From contig NZ_CP141058.1 of assembly GCF_034661175.1 (NCBI RefSeq), positions 124,001 through 188,000 on the forward strand: DNA of 64,000 bases, read 5' to 3'. The stretch is from Nocardioides renjunii. GTDB lineage: Bacteria; Actinomycetota; Actinomycetes; Propionibacteriales; Nocardioidaceae. Shown in pieces: positions 22,690 through 31,031 of this stretch. The notes under the pieces were generated by a model, which saw only the letters and a list, made by a program, of their open reading frames with translations, searched no databases and was not told where the DNA came from. Each line of letters opens with the position of its first letter. Position 1 is the stretch's first letter. The position numbers and the translations under genes were made by a program.

Positions 22690-24264
22690 TCAGCGCGGGA
22701 CGCGCACCAGCAGTCGCCCGTGCACGCACTCCATCCACAGCTCGCGGCCCTCGCCGATCGAGTCGCCGTCGAGCTGGCGCGGGGTGTCGGACGAGGCCTT
22801 GATCCGGACCCGCGTGCCGGTGCGGCGGTCGAGCGTCTCGTCGACGACCGGGCTCTTGCGCAGCACGCGCAGCGCGACGGTGATCCACGACAGGAACTGC
22901 CGCGGGTGGATGATCACCACGTCGAGGATGCCGTCGTCGATGGTGGCGTCCGGCAGCAGTGGCATCCCCGCCTGGAGGAAGCCGACGTTGCCGACGACGA
23001 CGGTGCGCGCGCGGTGGACCGTGGGCTCCTGGTCGTCGATCTGGATCTCCACCTTGACCGCGGGGAACATCAGCGACCGCATGCCGGAGATGACGTAGGC
23101 CACCCAGCCGATCCTCTTCTTGATGTCCTCGTTGACGCCCTCCATGATCGCGGCGTCGAAGCCCATGCCGGCCATCACCATGAAGTGGGTGTCGTCGATG
23201 GCGTCCCCGCCGACCTTGACCAGGTCGATCGCCCGGTCCTGGCCGTTGAGCGCGACGTCGACGGCGGAGCGGAGGTAGAGCGGGATGCCGAGGTTGCGGG
23301 CCAGGAGGTTGCCCGTGCCCGCCGGGATGATGCCCACCGGGATGCCGGTGCCGGCCAGCTCGGCGCAGACCTCGCGGACGGTGCCGTCGCCGCCGCAGAC
23401 CATGACGAGGTCGGCACCGCTGACGGCGGCCTGCTCGGCCATCCCCCTGCCCGGGTCCTCGACGGTCGTGTACTGCCAGGCGGGCTCGGACCAGCCGGAC
23501 TCCTCGGCCATCGTGGCGACGAGCGAGCGGAACTGGCCGACGTCCTCGACCTTGATCGGGTTGAGGATCACCGCCAGCCGCCGCTGGGAGGCGTACACCT
23601 CGGGCAGCGGGTCGGCCTTGGCCGCGGTCGAGCGCGGTCGCGGGTTGATGACCGCGATGGTGAGGAGCACGACGGCGGCGCCCAGCAGCGTGCCGGCCGC
23701 CACGTCGGTGGGGTAGTGGCGGCCGAGGAAGACGCGGTCGGCGCAGACCAGCAGCCACCACGCGAGGGCGACGGCGACCGCGGCGCGCCGCAAGTTGGTC
23801 TTGCGGACGAACAGCGTCGACAGGGTGATGAGGATGCCGGCGAACGCGGCGGCGGAGGACGCGTGCCCCGACGGGAAGCTGTGCGTCTCGAGGAGTCCGA
23901 GGGTGTCCTGCCACTCCGGGCGGTCGCGGGCCAGCACGAGCTTGAGCCCGGTGGTGGCGAGCGCGGTGACGAGCATGACCACCACGGCGAAGAGCGCCGC
24001 CCGGCGCTGCCCGCGCAGGAAGAGCCACGCGGCCGCCACGGTGGTGAGGACCGTCATGCCGATCGTGTTGAACCCCAGCTCCACCACCCGCAGCACCTGC
24101 ACGAACGGCCCGAAGTCGTCGGCCCAGTCCTCACCCGTCCGGCCCCACTGGTCGACCTGGTCGAGCGGGGACCGGTCCCCGGTGACCGCCCACGCGAGAG
24201 CGGCGAAGCCGAGCAGGCACACTGCCGCCCACGTCAGGGGAACTCGGGGAGGGGCGTCCAGCAC
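22690..24264 (-). CDS. PAP2 phosphatase fused to a diacylglycerol/sphingosine-type lipid kinase
   Basis: A 524-residue two-domain protein. The membrane half (about 1-200) is a type 2 phosphatidic acid phosphatase with LARDRPEW, THSFPSGHASSAAAF and RVFLGRHYPTDV, the three catalytic motifs. The soluble half (about 220-524) is a DAGK catalytic domain: RRLAVILNPIK, VMVCGGDGTVREVC and GIIPAGTGNLLARNLG. One polypeptide thus carries lipid phosphatase and kinase activities on related substrates. GTG at 24264 is preferred over the ATG at 24300: CATACT ends 7 bases upstream, and the longer start would overlap serS. Confidence 0.88.
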   Translation of the reverse strand: MLDAPPRVPLTWAAVCLLGFAALAWAVTGDRSPLDQVDQWGRTGEDWADDFGPFVQVLRVVELGFNTIGMTVLTTVAAAWLFLRGQRRAALFAVVVMLVTALATTGLKLVLARDRPEWQDTLGLLETHSFPSGHASSAAAFAGILITLSTLFVRKTNLRRAAVAVALAWWLLVCADRVFLGRHYPTDVAAGTLLGAAVVLLTIAVINPRPRSTAAKADPLPEVYASQRRLAVILNPIKVEDVGQFRSLVATMAEESGWSEPAWQYTTVEDPGRGMAEQAAVSGADLVMVCGGDGTVREVCAELAGTGIPVGIIPAGTGNLLARNLGIPLYLRSAVDVALNGQDRAIDLVKVGGDAIDDTHFMVMAGMGFDAAIMEGVNEDIKKRIGWVAYVISGMRSLMFPAVKVEIQIDDQEPTVHRARTVVVGNVGFLQAGMPLLPDATIDDGILDVVIIHPRQFLSWITVALRVLRKSPVVDETLDRRTGTRVRIKASSDTPRQLDGDSIGEGRELWMECVHGRLLVRVPR

Positions 24265-24298
24265 GCTGTGCAGTATGCCTTCCCGATAGCCTGACCCC

Positions 24299-25564
24299 AT
24301 GATCGATCCCCGCCTCCTCCGTGACGATCCCGACCGCGTCAGAGCCGGTCAGGTGAAGCGCGGACTGTCCACCGAACTGGTCGACCGGGCGCTCGAGGCC
24401 GACTCCGCCCGGCGGCAGGCGATCGCGGAGTTCGAGGCCAGGCGGGCCGAGCAGAAGTCCAGCGGCGCGCTCGTCGCGAAGGCACAGGGCGAGGAGAAGC
24501 AGGCGCTGCTCGCGCAGGTGAAGGAGCTCGCCGCCGGGGTCAAGCAGGCCGAGGCCGCCCGCAACGCGGCCGAGGCCGCGTGGGACGAGGCCATCAAGGC
24601 AATCCCCAACCCCGCGGCCGACGAGGCGCCCGCCGGTGGCGAGGACGACTTCGTCGTGCTCGAGCACGTCGGCACCCCGCGCGAGTTCGACTTCGAGCCG
24701 CGCGACCACATCGAGCTCGGCCGGATGCTCGGCGCGATCGACCTCGAGCGCGGCGCGAAGGTCAGCGGCTCACGCTTCTACTTCCTCACCGGCATCGGCG
24801 CGCAGCTGGAGCTGGCGCTGGTCAACATGGCGATGGACCAGGCCCGCAACGCCGGCTTCACGCAGGTGATCGCCCCGTCGCTCGTCAAGCCGCGCGCCAT
24901 GGAGGGCACCGGGTTCCTCGGCCAGGCGGCCGACGACGTCTACCGCATCGAGGGCGAGGACCTCTACCTCGTCGGCACCAGCGAGGTCGCGATGGCGGCC
25001 TACCACTCCGACGAGATCCTCGACGGCGCCTCGCTGCCGCGACGCTACGCCGCCTTCAGCCCGTGCTTCCGCAAGGAGGCCGGCTCGCACGGCAAGGACA
25101 CCAAGGGCATCATCCGGGTGCACTGGTTCGACAAGGTCGAGATGTTCGTCTACACGACCGTCGAGGAGTCGTACGCCGAGCACGCGCGGCTGCTGGCCTG
25201 GGAGAAGGAGTTCCTCGACAAGCTCGAGCTCGCCTACCGGGTCATCGACGTGGCCGCCGGCGACCTGGGGCTGAGCGCGCAGCGCAAGTTCGACTGCGAG
25301 GCCTGGATCCCGACCCAGGGCAAGTACCGCGAGCTGACGTCGGCCTCCAACTGCACCGACTTCCAGTCGCGGCGCCTCGACATCCGCACCCGCGAGGGCG
25401 ACCGGACGGTGCCGGTCGCCACCCTCAACGGCACGCTGACCGCCATCACCCGTGCGATCGTCGCGATCCTCGAGACGCACCAGAACGCCGACGGCTCGGT
25501 CACCGTCCCGCAGGCGCTGCGCCCCTACCTGGGTGGCCTCGAGGTGATCAAGCCCCTTGGCTGA
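24299..25564 (+). CDS. serS: Seryl-tRNA synthetase
   Basis: A 421-residue class II synthetase. The N-terminal [17 protein letters not shown] is followed by the long antiparallel coiled-coil arm (about 30-110) that contacts tRNA-Ser. The catalytic core has motif 2 ([19 protein letters not shown]), HWFDKVEMF, and [16 protein letters not shown] near motif 3. TAGCCT (24287-24292) ends 6 bases before the ATG, so leaderless. It heads a four-gene operon, as its stop overlaps the next start by 8 bases. A cognate tRNA-Ser gene lies at 56846-56935. Confidence 0.96.
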   Translation: MIDPRLLRDDPDRVRAGQVKRGLSTELVDRALEADSARRQAIAEFEARRAEQKSSGALVAKAQGEEKQALLAQVKELAAGVKQAEAARNAAEAAWDEAIKAIPNPAADEAPAGGEDDFVVLEHVGTPREFDFEPRDHIELGRMLGAIDLERGAKVSGSRFYFLTGIGAQLELALVNMAMDQARNAGFTQVIAPSLVKPRAMEGTGFLGQAADDVYRIEGEDLYLVGTSEVAMAAYHSDEILDGASLPRRYAAFSPCFRKEAGSHGKDTKGIIRVHWFDKVEMFVYTTVEESYAEHARLLAWEKEFLDKLELAYRVIDVAAGDLGLSAQRKFDCEAWIPTQGKYRELTSASNCTDFQSRRLDIRTREGDRTVPVATLNGTLTAITRAIVAILETHQNADGSVTVPQALRPYLGGLEVIKPLG

Positions 25565-26396
25565 CTGGACGCCCCGGGTCGTCGCGCTCGACATCGACGG
25601 CACGCTGCTCAAGTGGGTCGACGGGCAGAGCGAGGACTACGAGACCATCACCGCGCCGGTCCACGACGCGGTGCACCGCGCGCTGGACGCCGGCGCCCAC
25701 ATCGTGCTCAGCAGCGGCCGCTCGCCGCACGGCATGACCCGGATCGCTGACCTGCTGCACATCCCGCGCGAGGACGCCGACCAGCTGTGGGTCGTCGCGT
25801 CCAACGGCGCCGTGGTCTTCCGCTACCCGCCCATGGAGGTCGTCCACGAGGAGACCTTCGACGCCGCGCCGGCCGTGGCCGCGGTGCTCGAGCACCACCC
25901 CGACGCCCTGGTCGCGGTCGAGGAGCGCGGCGTGGGCGGCTACCGCGTCAACCGCGTCTTCCCCGAGGGCGAGCTCTCCGGCGAGCAGCTCATCACCGAG
26001 GTCGGCGACATCGTCGGCGAGCCGGTCAGCCGCGTGATCATCCGTGACCCCGCGGCCACCGCCGACGACTTCATCGAGCTCGCGGCCCGGCTCGGCCTGC
26101 ACGGCACCGACTACGTCGTCGGGTGGACCGCCTGGATGGACCTGTCCCCGGTCGGCGTCTCGAAGGCGTCGGGCCTGCAGCACGTCTGCGACGCGCTCGG
26201 CCTCGGCGCCGCCGACGTCCTGGCGATCGGCGACGGGCGCAACGACATCGAGATGCTGCGGTGGGCCGGTCGCGGGGTGGCGATGGGCCAGTCCGTCGAG
26301 GAGGTGAAGGCCGCCGCCGACGACGTGACGGCCTCCGTCCACGACGAGGGCGCCGCCGTCGAGATGTCGCGGTGGTTCCCTCCCCGTGAGGACTGA
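25557..26396 (+). CDS. HAD superfamily hydrolase, Cof type (first of two)
   Basis: A 279-residue Cof-like phosphatase. Motif I is [12 protein letters not shown] near the N-terminus; SSGRSPHG gives motif II; the C-terminal [14 protein letters not shown] is motif IV, separated by a C2 cap domain. TTG at 25557 is the only start that keeps motif I at the usual distance; it overlaps the serS stop by 8 bases. Substrates of this group are phosphosugars or cofactors. The gap to DUF1905 is 3 bases, so it is co-translated. Confidence 0.85.
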   Translation: MADWTPRVVALDIDGTLLKWVDGQSEDYETITAPVHDAVHRALDAGAHIVLSSGRSPHGMTRIADLLHIPREDADQLWVVASNGAVVFRYPPMEVVHEETFDAAPAVAAVLEHHPDALVAVEERGVGGYRVNRVFPEGELSGEQLITEVGDIVGEPVSRVIIRDPAATADDFIELAARLGLHGTDYVVGWTAWMDLSPVGVSKASGLQHVCDALGLGAADVLAIGDGRNDIEMLRWAGRGVAMGQSVEEVKAAADDVTASVHDEGAAVEMSRWFPPRED

Positions 26397-26399
26397 TCC

Positions 26400-26729
26400 G
26401 TGGCCGACCGGTTCACCTTCACCGCACCTCTGTGGCGGTGGACCGCGCGCGAGGACACCGGCGACACGGGGGGGTGGTGCTTCGTGACGCTGCCCCTCGA
26501 CGTCGCCGACGAGGTCCGCCAGCGCGCGGGTGAGCCGCGGGGCTTCGGGTCCGTGCGCGTGCGCGTCGAGGTGGGCGACACCACCTGGGACACGAGCGTG
26601 TTCCCCGACGCGGCGAGCGGCAGCTTCGCGCTCCCGGTGAAGAAGGCCGTGCGTGCGGCTGCCGGCGTCGAGGAGGGCGACCTCCTCACGGTGACGCTGT
26701 CGGTGCGGGCGGACACCACCGGTGGCTGA
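26400..26729 (+). CDS. DUF1905 domain protein
   Basis: A 109-residue single-domain protein: FTFTAPLWRWTAREDTGDTG, then GWCFVTLPLDVADEVRQRAG, FGSVRVRVEVGDTTWDTSVFP, LPVKKAVRAAAGVEEGDLL and VTLSVRADT. This is the DUF1905 beta-barrel fold, which elsewhere is fused to YdeI/OmpD-associated domains. Function unknown. GTG at 26400; its stop overlaps the next HAD start by 8 bases. Its place between two related HAD genes in a serS operon suggests co-expression, not a known shared pathway. Confidence 0.8.
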   Translation: MADRFTFTAPLWRWTAREDTGDTGGWCFVTLPLDVADEVRQRAGEPRGFGSVRVRVEVGDTTWDTSVFPDAASGSFALPVKKAVRAAAGVEEGDLLTVTLSVRADTTGG

Positions 26730-27525
26730 GTCCCGACCGCGCTTGGTCGCCACCGACCTCGACGGCACCCTGCTGCACCCCGACGGGACCGTCACCGCGC
26801 GGACCCGGGCGGTGCTCGACGAGCTCGACGACCTCGGCGTGCCCGTCGTCTTCACGACCGGCCGGCCGGTGCGGTGGATGGAGGACCTCTGGGACGCGGT
26901 CGGCGGCCACGGGCTCGCGATCTGCAGCAACGGCGGCATCGTCTACGACGTCGCCGCCCGCAAGGTCCGCGACTTCAGCGCCGTGCCGCGCACGGTCGGG
27001 CTCGAGGTCGCCGAGCTGGTGCGCGCCGCCGTACCGGGGACGACGTTCGCCGTCGAGCACACCTCCGGCTGGGCGAGCGAGGCGGCGTTCCCGCGCCACC
27101 CGGACGACCAGGGATCGCACCAGGGGGAGTGGGAGTCGATCTACACCGACGACGTGGTGAAGGTCCTGGCCGTGCACCGCGAGCTCGACCCCGAGGACTT
27201 CTGGCACCGCGTCGCCGAGGCCGTCGGCGACCTGGTGACGACGACCTGGTCCTCGACCTTCGCGCTGGTGGAGATCAGCGCGGCGGGCGTCACCAAGGCC
27301 ACCACGCTCGCGACGATCGCCGCCGAGATGGGCATCGACGCCGCCGAGGTCGTCGCCTTCGGCGACATGCCCAACGACCTGCCGATGCTCGAGTGGGCCG
27401 GCACGTCCTACGCGATGGCCAACGGCCACCAGTCGGTGCGCGACCTCGCGGAGCACCTCGCCCCCGCCAACCACGAGGACGGGGTGGCCACGGTGCTCGC
27501 CGACCTCTTCTCGCTGGAGGGCTGA
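26722..27525 (+). CDS. HAD superfamily hydrolase, Cof type (second of two)
   Basis: A 267-residue Cof-like phosphatase related to the gene at 25557. LVATDLDGTLLHPDG is motif I, VFTTGRPVRWME motif II, VTKATTLATIAAEMGI the conserved Lys segment, and VVAFGDMPNDLPMLEWAG motif IV. The cap region (AAVPGTTFAVEHTSGW) differs from the first copy, so substrates probably differ. GTG at 26722 overlaps the DUF1905 gene by 8 bases; this is the last gene of the operon. The following gene has its own TAGGCT promoter. Confidence 0.88.
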   Translation: MAESRPRLVATDLDGTLLHPDGTVTARTRAVLDELDDLGVPVVFTTGRPVRWMEDLWDAVGGHGLAICSNGGIVYDVAARKVRDFSAVPRTVGLEVAELVRAAVPGTTFAVEHTSGWASEAAFPRHPDDQGSHQGEWESIYTDDVVKVLAVHRELDPEDFWHRVAEAVGDLVTTTWSSTFALVEISAAGVTKATTLATIAAEMGIDAAEVVAFGDMPNDLPMLEWAGTSYAMANGHQSVRDLAEHLAPANHEDGVATVLADLFSLEG

Positions 27526-27615
27526 GTGCCGGTCCGGGTGCGCCCACGGCAGCCGCCGCCACGGGCACGCGCGCTCGACTCGGGTCGCCGGCCGCGCATG
27601 GCTAGGCTGGCGCGC

Positions 27616-28221
27616 ATGCTCGGTGCCGTACGTCCTGCTGCCACCATGCTGCTCGCGTGCCTCGGCCTGCTGGCCGGCCTCGTCGTGGGTGTCGCCGGCC
27701 CGGCCCTCGCGGCCGCCGCGCCAGCGCCCGCCGCCTGCACCTGCAAGCAGGGCCAGCTCGAGCAGCAGGTGCAGCGCGCCGACGTCGTCTTCATCGGCAC
27801 GGTCGACAACGTCGAGCTCGCCGGCGACGACCACACCTACGACATCACCGCCTCCCGGGCCTACCAGGGCACCCCGGAGCGCTCGACCCAGATCGTGTCC
27901 GTCGGCGGCCGCAACGCGTGCGGCCTCGGCGAGCTCGGCGTCGGCACGACCTACGTCTTCCTCGCGACCGGCGACGCCGCGCCCTACGACGCCGACAGCT
28001 GCGGCGGCACCAGCGTCGCCAACCCCGCCAAGGTCGACAAGATCGAGGCGCTGCTCGGCGAGGGCACCTCGGTCGAGCCGCCCCCGCCGCCGACGGCGGA
28101 GCTGACCCGGGTCGAGGACTCGCCGCCCGCGGGGTTCGCGCGCACCGCCGCTCCCGGTGCCGCGGCCGCGCTGATCGGCCTGCTCGGCCTCGTCGTCGTA
28201 CGCCGCCTCGCGCGCCGCTGA
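27616..28221 (+). CDS. Secreted, membrane-anchored TIMP/NTR-like protein
   Basis: A 201-residue protein with a signal peptide (residues 1-27, ending GPALAAAA), then ACTCKQGQLEQQVQRADVVF and IGTVDNVEL, resembling the Cys-rich N-terminal strand of tissue inhibitor of metalloproteinase/netrin-like OB folds (the CTC start followed by an ADVVFxGxV strand). Cysteines at ACTC, NACGLG and DSCGGT fit disulfides. A Pro-rich stretch (EPPPPPTAE) leads to a C-terminal transmembrane helix (AAALIGLLGLVVV) and a basic tail (RRLARR). Likely displayed on the outer face of the membrane. TAGGCT (27603-27608) ends 7 bases before the ATG. Inhibitor activity is not implied. Confidence 0.65.
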   Translation: MLGAVRPAATMLLACLGLLAGLVVGVAGPALAAAAPAPAACTCKQGQLEQQVQRADVVFIGTVDNVELAGDDHTYDITASRAYQGTPERSTQIVSVGGRNACGLGELGVGTTYVFLATGDAAPYDADSCGGTSVANPAKVDKIEALLGEGTSVEPPPPPTAELTRVEDSPPAGFARTAAPGAAAALIGLLGLVVVRRLARR

Positions 28222-28252
28222 GCCCGGCGCCGGCGCTGAGCCCGGCGCCGGC
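28218..28252 (+). repeat. Short tandem duplication at a stop codon
   Basis: The 18-base unit ctgagcccggcgccggcg appears twice in direct succession just across and after the TGA stop (28219-28221) of the TIMP-like gene, with the second copy running into the family C repeat. Probably a slippage duplication. Confidence 0.7.
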
Positions 28253-28313
28253 GTAGTCCCCATCAATCGGGCGGTCGGAGCGGGTCCGCGGCAGCCCGTT
28301 TGATGGGGACTAC
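28253..28313. repeat. Family C palindromic repeat, 61 bp, copy 1
   Basis: Perfect 14-base terminal arms GTAGTCCCCATCAA (28253-28266) and TTGATGGGGACTAC (28300-28313), extended inward by CGGGC/GCCCG after one mismatch. Related 61-63-bp elements lie at 35215-35275 and 52421-52483. It lies in the gap between a plus-strand gene end and the stop of bpa. Confidence 0.85.
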
Positions 28314-28358
28314 CGGGCGGAACGGGCTCCGGAGTCCGATGAGCGGTGGCTCAGCGGG

Positions 28359-28988
28359 TCAGAGGTACATGCCGCCCGAGGGATTGCCGGACTCCTCGCC
28401 CGGCCCGCCCGTCGGCATGGTCGGCATGCCCGTGGGCTGCGGCTGCGGCTGGCCGCCCTGGCCCATCGGGAGGGCGCGGCGCATCTGCTCGAGCTGGGCG
28501 CGCGAGGCCATCTGCTGGGCGTAGATCGCGGTCTGGATGCCGTGGAAGAGCCCCTCGAGCCAGCCGACCAGCTGGGCCTGCGCGATGCGGAGCTCGCCCT
28601 CGGACGGCGTGCCCTCCTCGGTGAACGGCAGGGAGAGCCGCTCGAGCTCCTCGACCAGCTCGGGTGCGAGCCCGGACTCGAGCTCCTTGATCGACGCGGC
28701 GTGGATCTCCTTGAGCCGCTGGCGGCTCGCCTCGTCGAGCGGTGCGGCCTTCACCTCGTCGAGGAGCTGGCGGATCATGCTGCCGATCCGCATCACCTTG
28801 GCCGGCTGCTCGACCAGCTCGGTGATGTGGCGCTCGCCGTCACCGTCGCCGTCCGCGCCGGAGCGGGCCATCTCCGGCAGGGCGCTCGCGGGGATGGTGC
28901 CGATGGGCTGGCCGTCGGGACCGACGACCACGACCTGGTCCTCGCCTCCCGCGCTCGACTCGGGACGGGGCTCCTGGTGCTCGGTCAT
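28359..28988 (-). CDS. bpa: Bacterial proteasome activator (Bpa/PafE)
   Basis: A 209-residue ATP-independent activator that forms dodecameric rings on the 20S proteasome and opens its gate. The core helical bundle (ITELVEQPAKVMRIGSMIRQ, the LLDEVKAAPLDEASRQRLKE segment, and ELRIAQAQLVGWLEGLFHGI) is the DUF2587 family. The Gly/Pro-rich tail ends GGMYL, a hydrophobic-Tyr-X (HbYX) motif that docks into proteasome alpha-subunit pockets. The N-terminus (about 1-55) is disordered and acidic. ATG at 28988 is 7 bases after TAGTCT on the minus strand. Proteasome core genes are not in the window. Confidence 0.9.
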   Translation of the reverse strand: MTEHQEPRPESSAGGEDQVVVVGPDGQPIGTIPASALPEMARSGADGDGDGERHITELVEQPAKVMRIGSMIRQLLDEVKAAPLDEASRQRLKEIHAASIKELESGLAPELVEELERLSLPFTEEGTPSEGELRIAQAQLVGWLEGLFHGIQTAIYAQQMASRAQLEQMRRALPMGQGGQPQPQPTGMPTMPTGGPGEESGNPSGGMYL

Positions 28989-29029
28989 GGGCCCCAGACT
29001 ATGACGCCGGGCATGACGGCCCGGACCCC

Positions 29030-29998
29030 TCAGAGGGTGAGCACGAGCTTGCCGGCGTGGCCGCCCGCCTCCATGAGCTCGTGCGCCCGGCCGGCCTCCT
29101 CCAGCGGCAGCGTCGCCTCGACGATCGGCCGGACCGCGCCGGAGGCGACCAGCGGCCACACGTTCTCCACCACGCCGCAGCAGATGGCCGCCTTCTCCGC
29201 GAGCGGCCGGGCCCGCAGCGACGTGGCGGTCACCGACGCGCGCTTGCGCAGCAGCGCGTTGATGTCGAGCTCGCCCTTGCTGCCGCCCTGCATGCCGATG
29301 ATGACGAGGCGCCCGCCCGTGGCGAGGGCGGAGACGTTGCGGCCGAGGTACGACGCGCCCATGTTGTCGAGGATGACGTCGGCGCCGCCGGCGTCGGCCA
29401 GCACCTCGACGAAGTCGTCCTCGCGGTAGTCGATCGCGTGGGCCGCGCCCAGCGAGCGGCACAGCTCGAGCTTCTCCGGCGAGCCCGCGGTGGTGAAGAC
29501 CTCCGCACCGCGGGCGGCGGCGAGCTGGATGGCCATGGTGCCGATGCCGCCGGCCCCGCCGTGGACGAGGAAGCGCTCGCCCTTCTGCAGGTGGGCGGTC
29601 ATGAAGACGTTGGACCACACCGTGGCGGCCACCTCGGGGAGGCAGGCCGCCTCGACGAGGGGTACGCCGGCCGGCACCGGCATGACCTGTCCGACCGGCA
29701 CCGCCACGCGGGCGGCGTACCCGCCACCGGCCAGGAGCGCGCAGACCTCGTCGCCGACCGACCAGCCCTCGACGCCCTCACCGAGGGCGGCGACGCGGCC
29801 GCTGCACTCGAGGCCGATCGTGTCGGACGCGCCGGGCGGGGGCGGGTAGAAGCCCTGCCGCTGCAGGGTGTCGGCGCGGTTGACGGCCGTCGCGACGACC
29901 TCGAGGAGCACCTCGCCGGCGCCCGGGCGCGGTTCCTCGACGTCGCCGACGGACAGGACCTCGGGGCCACCGGCGCCGGTGGTCACGACAGCGCGCAC
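29030..29998 (-). CDS. NAD(P)H quinone oxidoreductase, zinc-free MDR family
   Basis: A 322-residue medium-chain reductase without catalytic zinc ligands. It begins MRAVVTTGAGGPEVLSVGDV, has NRADTLQRQGFYPPPPG (the quinone-reductase signature with a conserved Tyr), GECSGRVAALGEGV-like core and the NADPH loop VHGGAGGIGTMAIQLAAA. This fits the QOR/PIG3-type subgroup. It reduces quinones or enones. GTG at 29998. It sits 4 bases after the DUF6457 stop on the same strand, so it is probably in the mobA operon. Confidence 0.88.
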   Translation of the reverse strand: MRAVVTTGAGGPEVLSVGDVEEPRPGAGEVLLEVVATAVNRADTLQRQGFYPPPPGASDTIGLECSGRVAALGEGVEGWSVGDEVCALLAGGGYAARVAVPVGQVMPVPAGVPLVEAACLPEVAATVWSNVFMTAHLQKGERFLVHGGAGGIGTMAIQLAAARGAEVFTTAGSPEKLELCRSLGAAHAIDYREDDFVEVLADAGGADVILDNMGASYLGRNVSALATGGRLVIIGMQGGSKGELDINALLRKRASVTATSLRARPLAEKAAICCGVVENVWPLVASGAVRPIVEATLPLEEAGRAHELMEAGGHAGKLVLTL

Positions 29999-30002
29999 GC
30001 GA

Positions 30003-30326
30003 TCAGTCCTCGTAGAGGTCGTCGGAGTGGTCGACGGTCGAGTCGTCCGGCACGTCGTCGTCGATGTCGTCGGGGTCGGCAGCGTCCGCAGGGCGGTCCC
30101 AGCTCTCCGCGAGCTGCTGCGCGCGGGCGGCCAGCCGCTCGACGGTCTCCGGGTCGGCGCTGCCGGACCCGGCGGCGAGGCCGAGGAGGTAGGTGGTGAC
30201 CGGCGCCGCGGTCTTCTGCACGTTCTGGGCGGCTGTCCGCGCGAGGTCGAGGATCAGCCCCTCGTCGACCTCGGCCTCGACGTCGAGGACGTCGCTCAGC
30301 TCGTCGATCCAGTCGTGGAGGTTCAC
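30003..30326 (-). CDS. DUF6457 domain protein
   Basis: A 107-residue acidic protein: LHDWIDELSDVLDVEAEVDE, then LILDLARTAAQNVQKTAAPVTTYLLG and an Asp-rich tail (DDIDDDVPDDSTVDHSDD). This matches a short actinobacterial family that is commonly encoded beside, or fused to, MobA-like proteins. The family number is from memory. A helper role in molybdopterin guanine dinucleotide formation is inferred only from context. GTG at 30326; the mobA gene ends 61 bases upstream on the same strand. Confidence 0.7.
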   Translation of the reverse strand: MNLHDWIDELSDVLDVEAEVDEGLILDLARTAAQNVQKTAAPVTTYLLGLAAGSGSADPETVERLAARAQQLAESWDRPADAADPDDIDDDVPDDSTVDHSDDLYED

Positions 30327-30387
30327 GAGCCCAATGTCTCGCAACGGACCCGGGCTGGGCAAGAGATCCCGACCCCGCGGGCGGTGC

Positions 30388-30963
30388 TCAGCCGCCGAGC
30401 TCGCGCAGGTCGGACCAGGAGTCCACGTCGAGCGCCTCGTCCCCCGTCGCCGGCACCTCCGCGAGGTCGAGCGGCGCGAGCAGCCGGTGCAGCGCCATGC
30501 CGTGCTGCCCGTCCGCGTCGGGGCGTACGCCGCCCAGCCGGGCCGCGTCCAGCACGCCCGCCAGCTGCCGACGACCGTCGGCGCCCACCAGGAACGCGCC
30601 GTCCCGGCCGGCCGCCGCCTCACGCAGGCGCCGCATCGTCACCGCGGTCACCCGCGGCATGTCGACCGCCAGGACCCCGACCAGCGTGGGCCGGTGGCGG
30701 AGGGCGTCGACGCCGGTGAGCAGCCCGGCGACCGGTCCGCCGCGCGGCGGGTCCTCGAGGACGGTGGTCACCGGGCGCTCGGTGGGGACGGCGGTGGGCG
30801 CGACGACCACGACCTCGACGGCGTCGACGAGGGCGTCGAGCGCGTGGGCGAGCAGCGTCCGGCCGTCGAGCTCGATGCTCGCCTTGTCGACCCCGTCCAT
30901 GCGTGCGGCGGTCCCGCCCGCGAGGACCACGCCGCAGAAGCCGCCGGCCGGGTGGAGGTCCAT
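30388..30963 (-). CDS. mobA: Molybdenum cofactor guanylyltransferase (MobA-like)
   Basis: A 191-residue nucleotidyltransferase that would join GMP to molybdopterin. The signature loop GVVLAGGTAARMDGVDKASIELDGRTLL deviates at RMDG-V-DK from the canonical RMGxDK, so a related transferase such as MocA is possible. Later marks: VLEDPPRGGPVAGL and VLAVDMPRVTAVTMRRLRE (metal-binding Asp). The C-terminal YxxDxxT-like part is short. ATG at 30963; the nitrilase gene is divergent. Downstream in the same direction are DUF6457 and the quinone reductase. Confidence 0.78.
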   Translation of the reverse strand: MDLHPAGGFCGVVLAGGTAARMDGVDKASIELDGRTLLAHALDALVDAVEVVVVAPTAVPTERPVTTVLEDPPRGGPVAGLLTGVDALRHRPTLVGVLAVDMPRVTAVTMRRLREAAAGRDGAFLVGADGRRQLAGVLDAARLGGVRPDADGQHGMALHRLLAPLDLAEVPATGDEALDVDSWSDLRELGG

Positions 30964-31031
30964 GTCGCCATCCTCGCAGCGGCGGGGTCGTCGGCGGCTC
31001 GGAGAGCCCCCACCTCTGGCACTCTGGAGCC

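Noticed and set aside
24265..24300. An ATG at 24300 for the PAP2-kinase fusion
   Set aside because: It overlaps the serS start and would lie outside the CATACT-based transcript; GTG at 24264 fits both promoter and protein.
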